In this document: positions 15,895 to 24,706 of the stretch, one piece after another
How positions within the stretch are numbered: position 1 is the first letter of the stretch
Layout of the letters: the number at the start of each line of letters is the position of its first letter
Source of the DNA: M3007 sp037445225
Lineage (GTDB): Bacteria; Bacteroidota; Bacteroidia; Chitinophagales; Saprospiraceae
Reading direction: 5' to 3'
Assembly: GCA_037445225.1 (NCBI GenBank)
Contig: JBBIKW010000006.1
Span: 115,118-179,117, forward strand
Length of the DNA stretch: 64,000 nucleotides
Notes under the pieces: generated by a model
The model's database searches: none
What the model saw: the letters and a program-made list of their open reading frames with translations, nothing else
Told to the model about the DNA's origin: nothing
Translations under genes and position numbers: made by a program

Positions 15895-17850
15895 ATGGTT
15901 GTCAGTTCCTGCTTTTCGCCTCGGCATCTTTTCTCCTTGATCTGTCTTGTTTTTCTCGCCTTCCCGTTGGTGGGACAGAAGTATACGACGCTAGAGAGCA
16001 CTTCTCCAAAGGCGCGTGCGGCTTTTTTGGAAGGTCGGCGCTACTTGCGCCAAGGCGACACCTTCCGCGGCATGCGTTTCTTAGAAGATGCGCTGCGCGA
16101 GGACTCTACGTTAGTAGAAGCCCACTTGCTTTGGGCCGAGATACACTTCGACCAGGAGCTGTGGGAGGCGGCGGCCCGCGCGTATGAGACGGTGCTGCGC
16201 CTACATCCGACCTTTCACCCCTCGGTGCCGTTTCAACTGGCGCTGTGCAAATGGAATTTGGACCGCTTCGAAGAGGCCAGCGCTTACATCGATTTGTTTC
16301 TCCAGTCGGGCGTGAAAGATGCGCGCCTATTGTATCGGGCGCGCCGATTGGCAGAGAACAGCCGATTTGCGGCAAAGGCAGTGAAAAACCCGGTGCCGTT
16401 TCAGCCGTACTCGGTGGGCCCTACCATCAATACGCCGAGCGATGAGTACCTGCCCGCCCTAACTGCCGACGGCAACACGATGATATTCACGCGCCGCGAC
16501 AGCTACGACGAGAACTTTTACAAAAGCACGCGCCAGCCCGATGGTTCTTGGGGCCGCGCGGAATACCTCAGTGGGGTCAATACGTTGCAAAACGAAGGTG
16601 CTCAGGCCATCAATGCGGATGGTCGCTGGCTGGTGTTTACGGCGTGCAATCGCCGCAACGACGGCTCTCAGGGCAGTTGCGACCTCTATTGGTCTCAGCT
16701 GAAGGACGGCTCTTGGACAAAACCGGTTCCCTTTAGCGCTACCGTCAATTCGCCCGACTGGGATGCGCAGCCTACCATCAGCCCCGACAACAAGACCATC
16801 TACTTCAGCAGCAACCGTCCGGGTGGCCAGGGCGGAAAAGACCTGTGGTTCACTACGCGCTTGCCCAACGGCCGCTTTACTGAGCCGCAGAACTTGGGCC
16901 CAACCATTAACACACCGGGCGATGAACAGGCGCCCTTCATCCATCCCGATGGCCAAACGCTCTACTTCACCTCCGACGGCTTGCCCGGCATGGGAGGCAA
17001 CGACCTCTACTTCTGCCGCCGTAACTCCGACGGCACTTGGGGAACGCCCCAAAATTTGGGCTATCCCATCAACACCAAAGGAGATGAGGGTACCCTTATC
17101 GTCAGCTTAGACGGCACTACGGCCTATTTTGCCGCCAAGCTGCCTGTCGGTACCGGCGGATTGGACATCTTCGCCTTTGAGCTCCCGCAGCCGGCTCGAC
17201 CGCAAGCGGTCACGTACGCAAAAGCCGTGGTTACCGATGCGCTTACTGGGCAGCCGTTGGTCGCGCGCGTAACGTGTTCCGACTTGTCCAATGGACAAGA
17301 GTTTGTCGCAGCGCGCACTCAATCCGATGGCACGTTCCTCATCTGTCTGCCTGCCGGCAAGGATTACGCCCTGCACGTCTCCAAAGAAGGCTATCTTTTC
17401 TATTCCGAGCATTTCAACCTGTCGGCGACCGCTTCGTTTGAGCAGCCCTTCCTGCTTCGCATCGCCCTGCGGCCCGTCGATGTCGGCGGCGAGGAGGCAC
17501 CTACTGCCGCAGCCGCGCCGGTCGTGTTGCGCAACATCTTTTTTGAAACCGGCTCCGCCCAACTGTTGCCCGCTTCCGAGGTAGAGCTCGGCCAGCTCGT
17601 CGCCCTGTTGCGCGAGCAGCCTCAGCTGCGCATTCAAATCAACGGCCATACCGATAACGTGGGCGATGAGGCGAGCAATCAGCTGCTTTCCGAACGTCGC
17701 GCTAAAGCCGTCTACGACTACTTGGTGGCGCACGGCATCGCGCCAGCGCGCCTTCGCTATCGCGGCTTCGGCGAAAGCCAACCCATCCAGAGCAACGATA
17801 CCGCCGAAGGGCGCGCGCAAAACCGACGCACGGAGTTCGAGCCCTGGTGA
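15895..17850 (+). CDS. OmpA-family protein with TPR, propeller and CarboxypepD-regulatory domains (PorE-like)
   Basis: 651 residues. A signal peptide (FSLICLVFLAFPLVGQ) is followed by TPR-like helices (about 40-150), a propeller of PD40 repeats such as NKTIYFSSNRPGGQGGKDLW and TLYFTSDGLPGMGGNDLYF (about 165-440), and a carboxypeptidase-regulatory-like domain (VVTDALTGQPLVARV, about 443-535). A C-terminal OmpA peptidoglycan-binding domain (about 545-651) holds the NGHTDNVGD and NRRTEF motifs. This domain order is that of P. gingivalis PorE, which anchors the T9SS core to the cell wall, but many Bacteroidota paralogues share it, so I leave the symbol blank. It would sit in the periplasm or outer membrane. 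It is divergent from the 12693-15284 gene across a repeat-rich gap. Confidence 0.85.
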   Translation: MVVSSCFSPRHLFSLICLVFLAFPLVGQKYTTLESTSPKARAAFLEGRRYLRQGDTFRGMRFLEDALREDSTLVEAHLLWAEIHFDQELWEAAARAYETVLRLHPTFHPSVPFQLALCKWNLDRFEEASAYIDLFLQSGVKDARLLYRARRLAENSRFAAKAVKNPVPFQPYSVGPTINTPSDEYLPALTADGNTMIFTRRDSYDENFYKSTRQPDGSWGRAEYLSGVNTLQNEGAQAINADGRWLVFTACNRRNDGSQGSCDLYWSQLKDGSWTKPVPFSATVNSPDWDAQPTISPDNKTIYFSSNRPGGQGGKDLWFTTRLPNGRFTEPQNLGPTINTPGDEQAPFIHPDGQTLYFTSDGLPGMGGNDLYFCRRNSDGTWGTPQNLGYPINTKGDEGTLIVSLDGTTAYFAAKLPVGTGGLDIFAFELPQPARPQAVTYAKAVVTDALTGQPLVARVTCSDLSNGQEFVAARTQSDGTFLICLPAGKDYALHVSKEGYLFYSEHFNLSATASFEQPFLLRIALRPVDVGGEEAPTAAAAPVVLRNIFFETGSAQLLPASEVELGQLVALLREQPQLRIQINGHTDNVGDEASNQLLSERRAKAVYDYLVAHGIAPARLRYRGFGESQPIQSNDTAEGRAQNRRTEFEPW

Positions 17851-17857
17851 GGCAGCG

Positions 17858-17865
17858 TATCTTTG
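17858..17865 (+). promoter_or_regulatory. Bacteroidota-type promoter, -7 TATCTTTG
   Basis: Exact TAnnTTTG match 22 bp before ATG 17887, starting 7 bp past the upstream stop. It supports ATG 17887 rather than the longer frame from 17863 as the gabD start. Confidence 0.6.
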
Positions 17866-17886
17866 CCTCAGCAAATTGCCTGCGCT

Positions 17887-19335
17887 ATGTTGCTGAATAA
17901 TGCGGCGCTCTTGCGCCATCAAGCGTTCATAGGAGGAGAGTGGGTAGATGCGCATTCGGGAAACACCTTCCCGGTATACGACCCAGCGACGGGAAACGAG
18001 GTAGCTCGGGTAGCCGACTGCGCTCCGGTCGACGTCGAGCGGGCCATCGCTGCAGCAGCGGCTGCCTTTGAAGGCTGGCGCGCGCGCACGGCAGCCCAGC
18101 GCGCCAACCTGTTGTGGCGTTGGTACGAGCTCATCTTGGCCCATGCCGAGGATTTGGCTTTGATCATGACGACCGAGCAGGGCAAGCCCTTGTCGGAGGC
18201 GCGCGGCGAGGTGCGTTACGCCGCCTCCTTTGTAGAGTGGTTTGCCGAAGAGGCGCGTCGCGTGTACGGCGACATCATACCGCCACACGGAGCCAACATG
18301 CGGCTCCTGGTATTCAAGGAGCCTGTAGGAGTGGTGGCGGCCATCACGCCGTGGAACTTCCCTTGCGCCATGATCACGCGCAAGGTAGCTCCTGCGCTGG
18401 CAGCTGGCTGTACGGTGGTGGTCAAGCCCTCCGAAGAGACACCGGTGTCGGCGTTAGCTTTGGCAGCATTGGCCGAGCAGGCGGGCTTTCCTACCGGCGT
18501 TTTCAACGTGGTGACGGGCTTAGATGCCGATGCCATCGGTCAAGTGTTGACCCAAAGCCCAATCGTGCGAAAACTGTCGTTTACGGGGAGCACGGCGGTG
18601 GGGAAGCTGCTCATGCGCCGCTGTGCCGATACGGTCAAGCGCATCTCGCTGGAATTGGGCGGCAATGCACCGTTTATCGTTTTCGACGATGCCGATGTGG
18701 AGGCGGCGGTGGAAGGGGCGATAACCTCAAAGTTTCGCAACAGCGGGCAGACGTGTATTTGCGCTAACCGGCTTTTCGTCCAGCGCGGCGTGTACGAGCC
18801 GTTTGTTGAAAAATTTACCGAGGCGGTACGGCGTCAGAAGGTGGGGCCTGGTACCGAGCCGGGGGTCACTATTGGGCCGCTCATCAATCGCCGCGCATTG
18901 GATAAGGTAACGCGCCTGCTGAGCGATGTCTTGCAGAAGGGTGCTCGCGTGCGCACCGGCGGCGCTCCCTGTGGAGGTACTTTTTTTGAGCCCACCGTCG
19001 TGACAGAGGTGCAACCCAACATGGCATTGATGGAAGAGGAGATCTTTGGGCCAATAGCTCCGATCATTTGTTTCGATACAGAGGAGGAGGTGATCCGACT
19101 GGCAAACGACACTTCATACGGCTTAGCCGCGTATTTCTATGGGCGCGATGTAGGACGCGTCTTTCGCGTGGCGGCTGCCTTAGAGTACGGCATGGTGGGT
19201 GTGAATACCGGCATCTTGGGCACAGCGGTAGCTCCCTTCGGTGGTGTGAAGCAGAGCGGCATTGGGCGTGAAGGATCAAAATACGGCATCGACGAGTTTG
19301 TCGAGCTAAAGTATGTCTGTGTGGCGGGGTTGTAG
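17887..19335 (+). CDS. gabD: NAD(P)-dependent succinate-semialdehyde dehydrogenase
   Basis: 482 residues, normal for the aldehyde dehydrogenase superfamily. It oxidises succinate semialdehyde to succinate, ending the GABA shunt. The catalytic Cys lies in RNSGQTCICANRLF and the general-base Glu in ISLELGGNAPFIVFDDAD. The NAD(P) site includes ITPWNFPCAMITRKVAPALAAG and SFTGSTAVGK. The GabD-like N-terminus (FIGGEWVDAHSGNTFPVYDPATG) and the IGREGSKYGIDEFVELKYVCVAGL end favour GabD over other aldehyde dehydrogenases, though the exact substrate is inferred. ATG 17887 follows a -7 element at 17858. It converges with the LamG gene with 3 bp between the stops. Confidence 0.92.
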   Translation: MLLNNAALLRHQAFIGGEWVDAHSGNTFPVYDPATGNEVARVADCAPVDVERAIAAAAAAFEGWRARTAAQRANLLWRWYELILAHAEDLALIMTTEQGKPLSEARGEVRYAASFVEWFAEEARRVYGDIIPPHGANMRLLVFKEPVGVVAAITPWNFPCAMITRKVAPALAAGCTVVVKPSEETPVSALALAALAEQAGFPTGVFNVVTGLDADAIGQVLTQSPIVRKLSFTGSTAVGKLLMRRCADTVKRISLELGGNAPFIVFDDADVEAAVEGAITSKFRNSGQTCICANRLFVQRGVYEPFVEKFTEAVRRQKVGPGTEPGVTIGPLINRRALDKVTRLLSDVLQKGARVRTGGAPCGGTFFEPTVVTEVQPNMALMEEEIFGPIAPIICFDTEEEVIRLANDTSYGLAAYFYGRDVGRVFRVAAALEYGMVGVNTGILGTAVAPFGGVKQSGIGREGSKYGIDEFVELKYVCVAGL

Positions 19336-19338
19336 TGG

Positions 19339-20718
19339 TCAGCGCTTGTACAGCCGGAACGCCTGCACATAGCCGCCTTGTTCTATTAAGGCAGTATATA
19401 TGCCGGAAGGCAAGTCGCCTATGAGTACGGTGTCGAAGGTATGTTCCGACGCGTGCTGGAGCGCTATGCGGCCCAAAGCATCGGTCAAGGTTAAGCGCCA
19501 GGCATCGGGGAGCTCCGCGCGCACGTGCAGGCGGTCGTCCACAAAGGTGGGAAATACCTGTACCGCATCTCTAAACGGCTGCACCAAAGCCACTGAGGAA
19601 TACTGTACAGCGCCGTCGTAGTCTTCTGACCTTAGGCGGTAATATAAGCGGGCGGCCTTAGGAGCTGTGCCATCGTCAAAGGTATATCGCTCGAGTTGAC
19701 GCGAGTGCCCTTTTGCTGGTACCGAGCCAATGTCGATCCAATCGCTGTCGTTGTCGACGCTGCGCTGAACGACGAAGCGGGCGGTGTTGGTTTCTGAGTA
19801 GGTCTTCCATTGGAGGCGGACGGCGCCGTGAGGCAGATGAAATGCCGTCAGCGCATCCATCTCTACGGGCATGGGTGGGCTGAAGGGCGAGGCGGTGCTC
19901 CAGGCGGGTCCCGGTGGATTGCCTCCTATCATGAGTACGCCGTTTGATGGGCCGCCCGAGGCTCCCGAAGCGTCGCCTAAGGTCGTGCCGGTGCCCTCGT
20001 TGAAGTGATACAGGCCCATCGTGTTCGCATCGGTAGTGAAGGGGGCTGTCGGCGGAGTGAAGTTGCTCGTATAGCGAATGACGTTGGAGATGCGCAGCTC
20101 GTCGAGCCACCCGCTGTAGTAGAGCGACCCGGGGTAGTCGTGCTTTTCGGCGCCCAACACTAAAAAGGGGTCGCTGTTAGGGTACGAGGTGGTGCGGTTG
20201 TTGCGGTAGCTGATGTTATCCGTGTTGGGTGAGCTGGGGTCGGCCGCGTCGAGTTGACCGTCCACGTACAGCCACACTCCTCCATTGGAGGCGTTGCGCG
20301 TGACGGCAATATGGTGCCAGTTGCCGTCGTCGACGATGGTACTGCCGCAGACTCCGGTGGTGCCGTTGTTCCCCACCTCTACCCCCACCATGATGCGGCG
20401 GTCCCCCAGAGCAATGCCGTAATCGCCGTAGTCGCCGGGGCCAAAGATGTCCCGATCGATCATGATGTTTCCGTAATACCACTGGTCGCCGGCACAGGTA
20501 GTGGCAGTATTCTCGTTGGGTAGGGCGCGCATCCAAAATTCAATAGTGAAGTTGTGGCTCACGTCCACGGGTCGATGTGGATTGTCGATAGAGATTTTTA
20601 CGCGATCAATATCCGTTGGCCCATTCCCGTAGAAGCGCAGCGAATATTCCTGCGCGAAAAGCAAATGCCCTTGACCTAAAAGGGCCCATACACCAAAAGG
20701 ATAGATTAGACTTTTCAT
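19339..20718 (-). CDS. Secreted LamG-domain protein with T9SS sorting domain
   Basis: 459 residues from ATG 20718; the GTG at 20742 would place extra residues before the signal peptide MKSLIYPFGVWALLGQGHLL. The mature part begins with a concanavalin/LamG-like domain (about 25-230) with the typical NFTIEFWMRA, GNWHHIAVTRN and GVWLYVDGQLD motifs. An Fn3-like stretch (VRLQWKTYSETNTARFVVQRS) and a T9SS type-A C-terminal domain ending in GDLPSGIYTALIEQGGYVQAFRLYKR follow. Expected to bind glycans or act as an adhesin at the surface (inference). It is free-standing, between gabD and the glucokinase gene. Confidence 0.87.
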   Translation of the reverse strand: MKSLIYPFGVWALLGQGHLLFAQEYSLRFYGNGPTDIDRVKISIDNPHRPVDVSHNFTIEFWMRALPNENTATTCAGDQWYYGNIMIDRDIFGPGDYGDYGIALGDRRIMVGVEVGNNGTTGVCGSTIVDDGNWHHIAVTRNASNGGVWLYVDGQLDAADPSSPNTDNISYRNNRTTSYPNSDPFLVLGAEKHDYPGSLYYSGWLDELRISNVIRYTSNFTPPTAPFTTDANTMGLYHFNEGTGTTLGDASGASGGPSNGVLMIGGNPPGPAWSTASPFSPPMPVEMDALTAFHLPHGAVRLQWKTYSETNTARFVVQRSVDNDSDWIDIGSVPAKGHSRQLERYTFDDGTAPKAARLYYRLRSEDYDGAVQYSSVALVQPFRDAVQVFPTFVDDRLHVRAELPDAWRLTLTDALGRIALQHASEHTFDTVLIGDLPSGIYTALIEQGGYVQAFRLYKR

Positions 20719-20778
20719 GGCGGTAACAAAAGAGATGAGCACTAATTCGTTTCCTCAAAACATTATTAAGCCACTAAA

Positions 20779-21534
20779 TCAGGCCACTATCTTTTCTTGC
20801 TCCGCAGCATAGGCGGCTGCTCCGATGATGCCGGCGTTGTTTAGGAGTTGGGCGGGCACCACGCGAGCGCGTGGGTTAAGGTATTCGGCATATAGGTCGA
20901 AGTACTTGCTTTCTCCTCCACCCAAGATAAAGAGGTCGGGAGAGAACAGGCGTTCTAAGTGGTGTAGATACTCATTGAAACGCTTTGCCCAGGCTATTCG
21001 ACTGATTTTGGCGCGCTCGCGCGCTGCAGAGGAGCAAAAAGCCTCGGCAGGCTGCTGCTTTTTCCACAAAAGGTGTCCCAGCTCGGTATTCGGCACCAAC
21101 ATGCCGCGGTAAAAGAGCGCCGAGCCCAGACCAGTGCCGATAGTGATGAGGATGACCACTCCTTGCTCACCGCTACCGGCACCATAACGCATCTCTGCCA
21201 TACCTGCTGCGTCGGCGTCGTTCGTGGCAAATACCCGAGTGCCACAGGCCCGGCTAAAGACCTCTTCCACACTAACGCCCACCCATTGCGCGTCGATATT
21301 GGCCGCCGAATAAGCTACGCCCTTTTTCACAATAGCGGGAAAACCGCAGCCCACTGGTCCCGAGTACTGAAAAAACGCCACTACTTCGCTAAACGCAGCG
21401 CTTAGGGCAGTAGGAGTAGCGGGCTGTGGAGTGGGCACCCGATATCGCTCGCCCTGCAGTCTTCCTTGTCGTACGTCGACTAAGGCGCCCTTCACCCCAG
21501 AAGCGCCCACGTCTATACCTAATATTAGGTCCAT
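20779..21534 (-). CDS. ppgK: Polyphosphate glucokinase (ROK family)
   Basis: 251 residues. The ATP/polyP phosphate-1 motif is LGIDVGASGVKGALVDVRQG, the second phosphate motif is ITIGTGLGSALFYRGMLVPNTELGHL, and the catalytic Asp is in FATNDADAAGMAE. The LVPNTELGHL form and the absence of the ROK zinc-cysteine cluster match strictly or mostly polyphosphate-using glucokinases, which make glucose-6-phosphate from glucose and inorganic polyphosphate or ATP. Cytosolic. It begins 93 nt away from the divergent lipoprotein gene and no promoter motif was found. Substrate preference for polyP over ATP is inference from family resemblance. Confidence 0.85.
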   Translation of the reverse strand: MDLILGIDVGASGVKGALVDVRQGRLQGERYRVPTPQPATPTALSAAFSEVVAFFQYSGPVGCGFPAIVKKGVAYSAANIDAQWVGVSVEEVFSRACGTRVFATNDADAAGMAEMRYGAGSGEQGVVILITIGTGLGSALFYRGMLVPNTELGHLLWKKQQPAEAFCSSAARERAKISRIAWAKRFNEYLHHLERLFSPDLFILGGGESKYFDLYAEYLNPRARVVPAQLLNNAGIIGAAAYAAEQEKIVA

Positions 21535-21628
21535 ATAAGTGTAGGAGCTAATTTACGGGATTGTGAAAGTGGCGTTTTTTCTTTGTATACAAAAAACGCA
21601 GTTTTTCACATTTCAAAACTTCTCTCTT

Positions 21629-22312
21629 ATGCGTATAGTTTTCTTGGCTATCGTGCCTATGGCGCTATGGCAATGCAACTCCAATCCTCAAATGCCGCTG
21701 CACTACCAGCATACGCCGCAGAGCGGCACGGGAGCGGCGGTTACCCTTTCCGGCATGTACAGCCAAAAGGACGGAAGCGGCCTACTGCGCGTTTGCGGCA
21801 GCGGCGAGACGTATCAGATAGTCGGCAGTGAAGAGTTGTTGGACTCATTGTACGCTTTGGCCTGTGCCCCCTCACCGATACCGGGCGAGTCTGCCTATGC
21901 CGTCTTAAGCGGCGAGCGCTCAGCGGATGGAAAGACGTTTGCAGTGCAGCGAGTAGATACTCTGGTCGCCAAGACATGGGAAAACAGCTGCCTGAATTGG
22001 TCGTTCTGGTGTAGCGGCACGGAACCCTTCTGGAGCCTGTATATCTCGGAGGAAGAAGGCGGTTTCTTCTTTAAGAGCCCAGTACCGGATATGGAAAGCC
22101 GATTTTTCCCTTGGAAAGCGCCCCAAGTGGATGAGCAGCGCCGTTGGGTTTACGAGAGCAATGGGCTGAAGGCGGTTATCGAGAAAGCGCACTGCAGCGA
22201 TGGGATGTCGGACTTGAATTACCCTTATACAGCGACAATCACGCTCGACGGTCAGCAGTTGCGCGGCTGTGCCGTTCGGCGCGGAGGGCCGTTCCCCTCG
22301 GAAAACCAATAG
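21629..22312 (+). CDS. Putative lipoprotein with COG3650-like C-terminal domain
   Basis: 227 residues from ATG 21629; the in-frame upstream GTG at 21563 is less likely because MRIVFLAIVPMALWQC forms a compact lipoprotein signal, cleaved before Cys16 and lipid-anchored. The middle part (SGMYSQKDGSGLLRVCGSGETYQI) resembles the NlpE-like N-terminal type. The C-terminal part has the conserved FWCSGTEPFWSLYI, AHCSDGMSDLNYPYTA and LRGCA motifs of the COG3650 family of small envelope proteins of unknown role, with cysteines that could form disulfides. A strong terminator follows at 22335. No function is claimed. Confidence 0.8.
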   Translation: MRIVFLAIVPMALWQCNSNPQMPLHYQHTPQSGTGAAVTLSGMYSQKDGSGLLRVCGSGETYQIVGSEELLDSLYALACAPSPIPGESAYAVLSGERSADGKTFAVQRVDTLVAKTWENSCLNWSFWCSGTEPFWSLYISEEEGGFFFKSPVPDMESRFFPWKAPQVDEQRRWVYESNGLKAVIEKAHCSDGMSDLNYPYTATITLDGQQLRGCAVRRGGPFPSENQ

Positions 22313-22334
22313 GTAAGCGGTGCGGATAAACGCG

Positions 22335-22375
22335 ACGGCGCTGTTCGCTCTGAGAAGCAGAACAGCGCCGTTTTT
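22335..22375 (+). terminator. Rho-independent terminator after the lipoprotein gene
   Basis: Perfect 12-bp inverted repeat ACGGCGCTGTTC / GAACAGCGCCGT with a 13-base loop, followed by TTTTT. It lies between the lipoprotein stop and the convergent hppA stop. Confidence 0.9.
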
Positions 22376-22388
22376 CACGCCTATCCGT

Positions 22389-24641
22389 TTACTGCCGGCC
22401 GGGGAATAGGGGCGCGGCCGGAGGCTGTGTGGAGGAAGAGAGGCGTTGCTCTTGGCGCGGCGGCTCGGCGGCATCTCCCGTTTCGCCGGCGGTGTGTCCG
22501 CCCAAGATGGGTGCGATGGCGAGGCCCATCAGGCAAGTCAACTTGATGAGGATGTTCATGGATGGGCCGGAAGTATCTTTGAACGGGTCGCCTACCGTGT
22601 CTCCCGTGACGGCGGCTTTGTGTGGGTCGGAGCCTTTGTAGAAGGTTTGGCCGTTGATTTGAGCGCCTTTTTCGAAAGTCTTTTTTGCGTTGTCCCAGGC
22701 GCCACCGGCATTCGACTGGAAGAGGGCCCACAGGACGCCGCTGACGGTGACGCCGGCCATGTAGCCGCCCAACGCTTCGGCGCCCATGAGGAAGCCGATG
22801 GCGATAGGGGTGGCGATGGCAATGATGCCCGGAGGCATCATTTCGCGCAGGGCAGCTCGCGTAGAAATTTCGACGCAGCGGCCATATTCGGCCTTGCCCT
22901 CACCTTCGAGCAGACCCGGGATCTCACGGAATTGGCGGCGCACCTCGTTTACCATGTCCATAGCCGCGCGCCCTACGCTTTGCATGGCCAAGGCCGAAAA
23001 GACGACCGGAACCATGCCCCCTACAAAGAGGGCTGCCAACACGTCCGCCTTAAAAATATTGATGCCGGCAATACCCGTAAAATCTACGTATGCAGCAAAT
23101 AGGCCCAAGGCGGTGAGCGCAGCAGAGGCGATAGCAAAGCCTTTGCCGATGGCGGCAGTGGTGTTGCCTACCGCGTCCAAGATGTCGGTGCGTTGGCGCA
23201 CTTCTTTGGGCAGTTCGCTCATCTCGGCGATGCCGCCGGCATTGTCGGCGATAGGGCCAAAGGCGTCGATGGCCAGCTGCATAGCCGTAGTGGCCATCAT
23301 CGCAGAGGCGGAGATGGCTACTCCGTAAAAGCCTGCCAACGAATACGCCGCCCAGATGGCCAAGGCAAAGAGCACAATGGGCATCCAGGTGGAAAGCATA
23401 CCTGTGGCTAATCCTGCAATGACATTCGTAGCGTGTCCGGTGCCCGACTGCTGCACGATGCTGTTGACCGGCTTCTTGCCCATGCCGGTGTAGTACTCCG
23501 TGATGGCAGAGATGAGCGCTCCCACCGTAAGACCAATGACGACTGCGTAAAATACATTGGTGTTGGACACCTGCCGCGGGCCGGAGCCGAAAAAGTTCAT
23601 CGTCATTATCTCCGGCAGCATCCAGTGGATGATGGGGTAGCAGGCGATGCCGGTTAAGATGATGCTCGTCCAGTTGCCGAGGTTAAGGGCTTTTTGCACG
23701 GTATCCGCATTGGCCCCTGCTTCATCCTTCACCCGCACCAAGTTCATGCCGATGATGGAGAACAGGATGCCAATGCCTGCGATGAAGATGGGCAATAGGA
23801 TGGGCCCTATTCCGCCGAAGGCGTCGTCGATGGCGCCACCGGAGTCGCGAATAACGGAGTTGCCTAACACCATGGCGGCCAGCATAGTAGCGACGTAAGA
23901 GCCAAACAGGTCGGCCCCCATTCCGGCTACGTCGCCTACATTATCGCCCACGTTGTCGGCGATGACGGCCGGGTTGCGCGGGTCGTCTTCTGGAATGCCT
24001 GCTTCTACCTTGCCCACTAAGTCGGCTCCCACGTCGGCAGCTTTGGTGTAGATACCGCCTCCCACTCGCGCAAAGAGCGCAATCGACTCAGCGCCCAAGG
24101 AGAAACCTGCCAACACCTCCAACACGCGCGACATCACCTCGTAGCCGCCAATGGCATAGGAGCCTTCCATGAAGTAGCGGAAGAACAGGGCAAAGAGCGC
24201 GCTCAAGCCCAAAACGGCTAAGCCGGCTACGCCTAAGCCCATCACAGAGCCGCCATTGAACGACACCTTGAGGGCTTTGGCCAAGCTGCTGCGCGCGGCT
24301 TGGGTCGTCCGAACATTTGCCTTAGTGGCAATGCGCATGCCCACAAAACCCGCTAACACCGAGAAAGCTGCGCCAATGACAAAGGCCACGACAATGAGTG
24401 GGTGACTGGTAGTGACCAAGGTGCTCTGCCAACCCAGCAGTGCGCCGGCCACGACGACATACACGCCCAACACCCGGTATTCGGCCTTGAGAAAGGCCAT
24501 AGCTCCGTCGGCAATATGGCGCGCTATGGCTTGCATGTGCGGCTCTCCCGCATCTTGTTTTCGCACCCACGCCTGCAAGAACAGCATGTACAGCAGCCCC
24601 GCTGCGCCAAAAAGAGGAAGTAGATAAACTAAGGATTCCAT
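22389..24641 (-). CDS. hppA: Membrane-bound ion-pumping pyrophosphatase, K+-dependent type
   Basis: 750 residues with about 16 membrane segments. It hydrolyses pyrophosphate and pumps H+ and/or Na+ out of the cytoplasm. The signature DDPRNPAVIADNVGDNVGD and the upstream DVGADLVGKVEAGIPE are present, as is a second metal loop ending in GDTVGDPFKDTSGPSMN. The stretch GNTTAAIGKGFAIASAAL carries Ala where K+-independent enzymes have Lys, so it should need K+; ion specificity cannot be settled by eye. A ~30-residue Pro/Ser/Gln-rich end (PPRQEQRLSSSTQPPAAP) extends past the usual C-terminus. It is preceded by a TACTTTTG element at 24692. Confidence 0.94.
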   Translation of the reverse strand: MESLVYLLPLFGAAGLLYMLFLQAWVRKQDAGEPHMQAIARHIADGAMAFLKAEYRVLGVYVVVAGALLGWQSTLVTTSHPLIVVAFVIGAAFSVLAGFVGMRIATKANVRTTQAARSSLAKALKVSFNGGSVMGLGVAGLAVLGLSALFALFFRYFMEGSYAIGGYEVMSRVLEVLAGFSLGAESIALFARVGGGIYTKAADVGADLVGKVEAGIPEDDPRNPAVIADNVGDNVGDVAGMGADLFGSYVATMLAAMVLGNSVIRDSGGAIDDAFGGIGPILLPIFIAGIGILFSIIGMNLVRVKDEAGANADTVQKALNLGNWTSIILTGIACYPIIHWMLPEIMTMNFFGSGPRQVSNTNVFYAVVIGLTVGALISAITEYYTGMGKKPVNSIVQQSGTGHATNVIAGLATGMLSTWMPIVLFALAIWAAYSLAGFYGVAISASAMMATTAMQLAIDAFGPIADNAGGIAEMSELPKEVRQRTDILDAVGNTTAAIGKGFAIASAALTALGLFAAYVDFTGIAGINIFKADVLAALFVGGMVPVVFSALAMQSVGRAAMDMVNEVRRQFREIPGLLEGEGKAEYGRCVEISTRAALREMMPPGIIAIATPIAIGFLMGAEALGGYMAGVTVSGVLWALFQSNAGGAWDNAKKTFEKGAQINGQTFYKGSDPHKAAVTGDTVGDPFKDTSGPSMNILIKLTCLMGLAIAPILGGHTAGETGDAAEPPRQEQRLSSSTQPPAAPLFPGRQ

Positions 24642-24691
24642 TGTGTTTTTGTTTTGCCTTTACGGTTTCGATGCTGAATGAAAAAGAGGCG

Positions 24692-24699
24692 CAAAAGTA
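24692..24699 (-). promoter_or_regulatory. Bacteroidota-type promoter, -7 TACTTTTG
   Basis: Exact TAnnTTTG on the minus strand in the short gap between the DinB stop (24707) and the hppA start (24641), giving a leader of about 45 nt. Confidence 0.55.
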
Positions 24700-24706
24700 G
24701 GCAAAT

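Noticed and set aside
17107..18288. 393-residue minus-strand frame
   Set aside because: It lies opposite the PorE-like and gabD genes and reads as their shadow; no protein motif.
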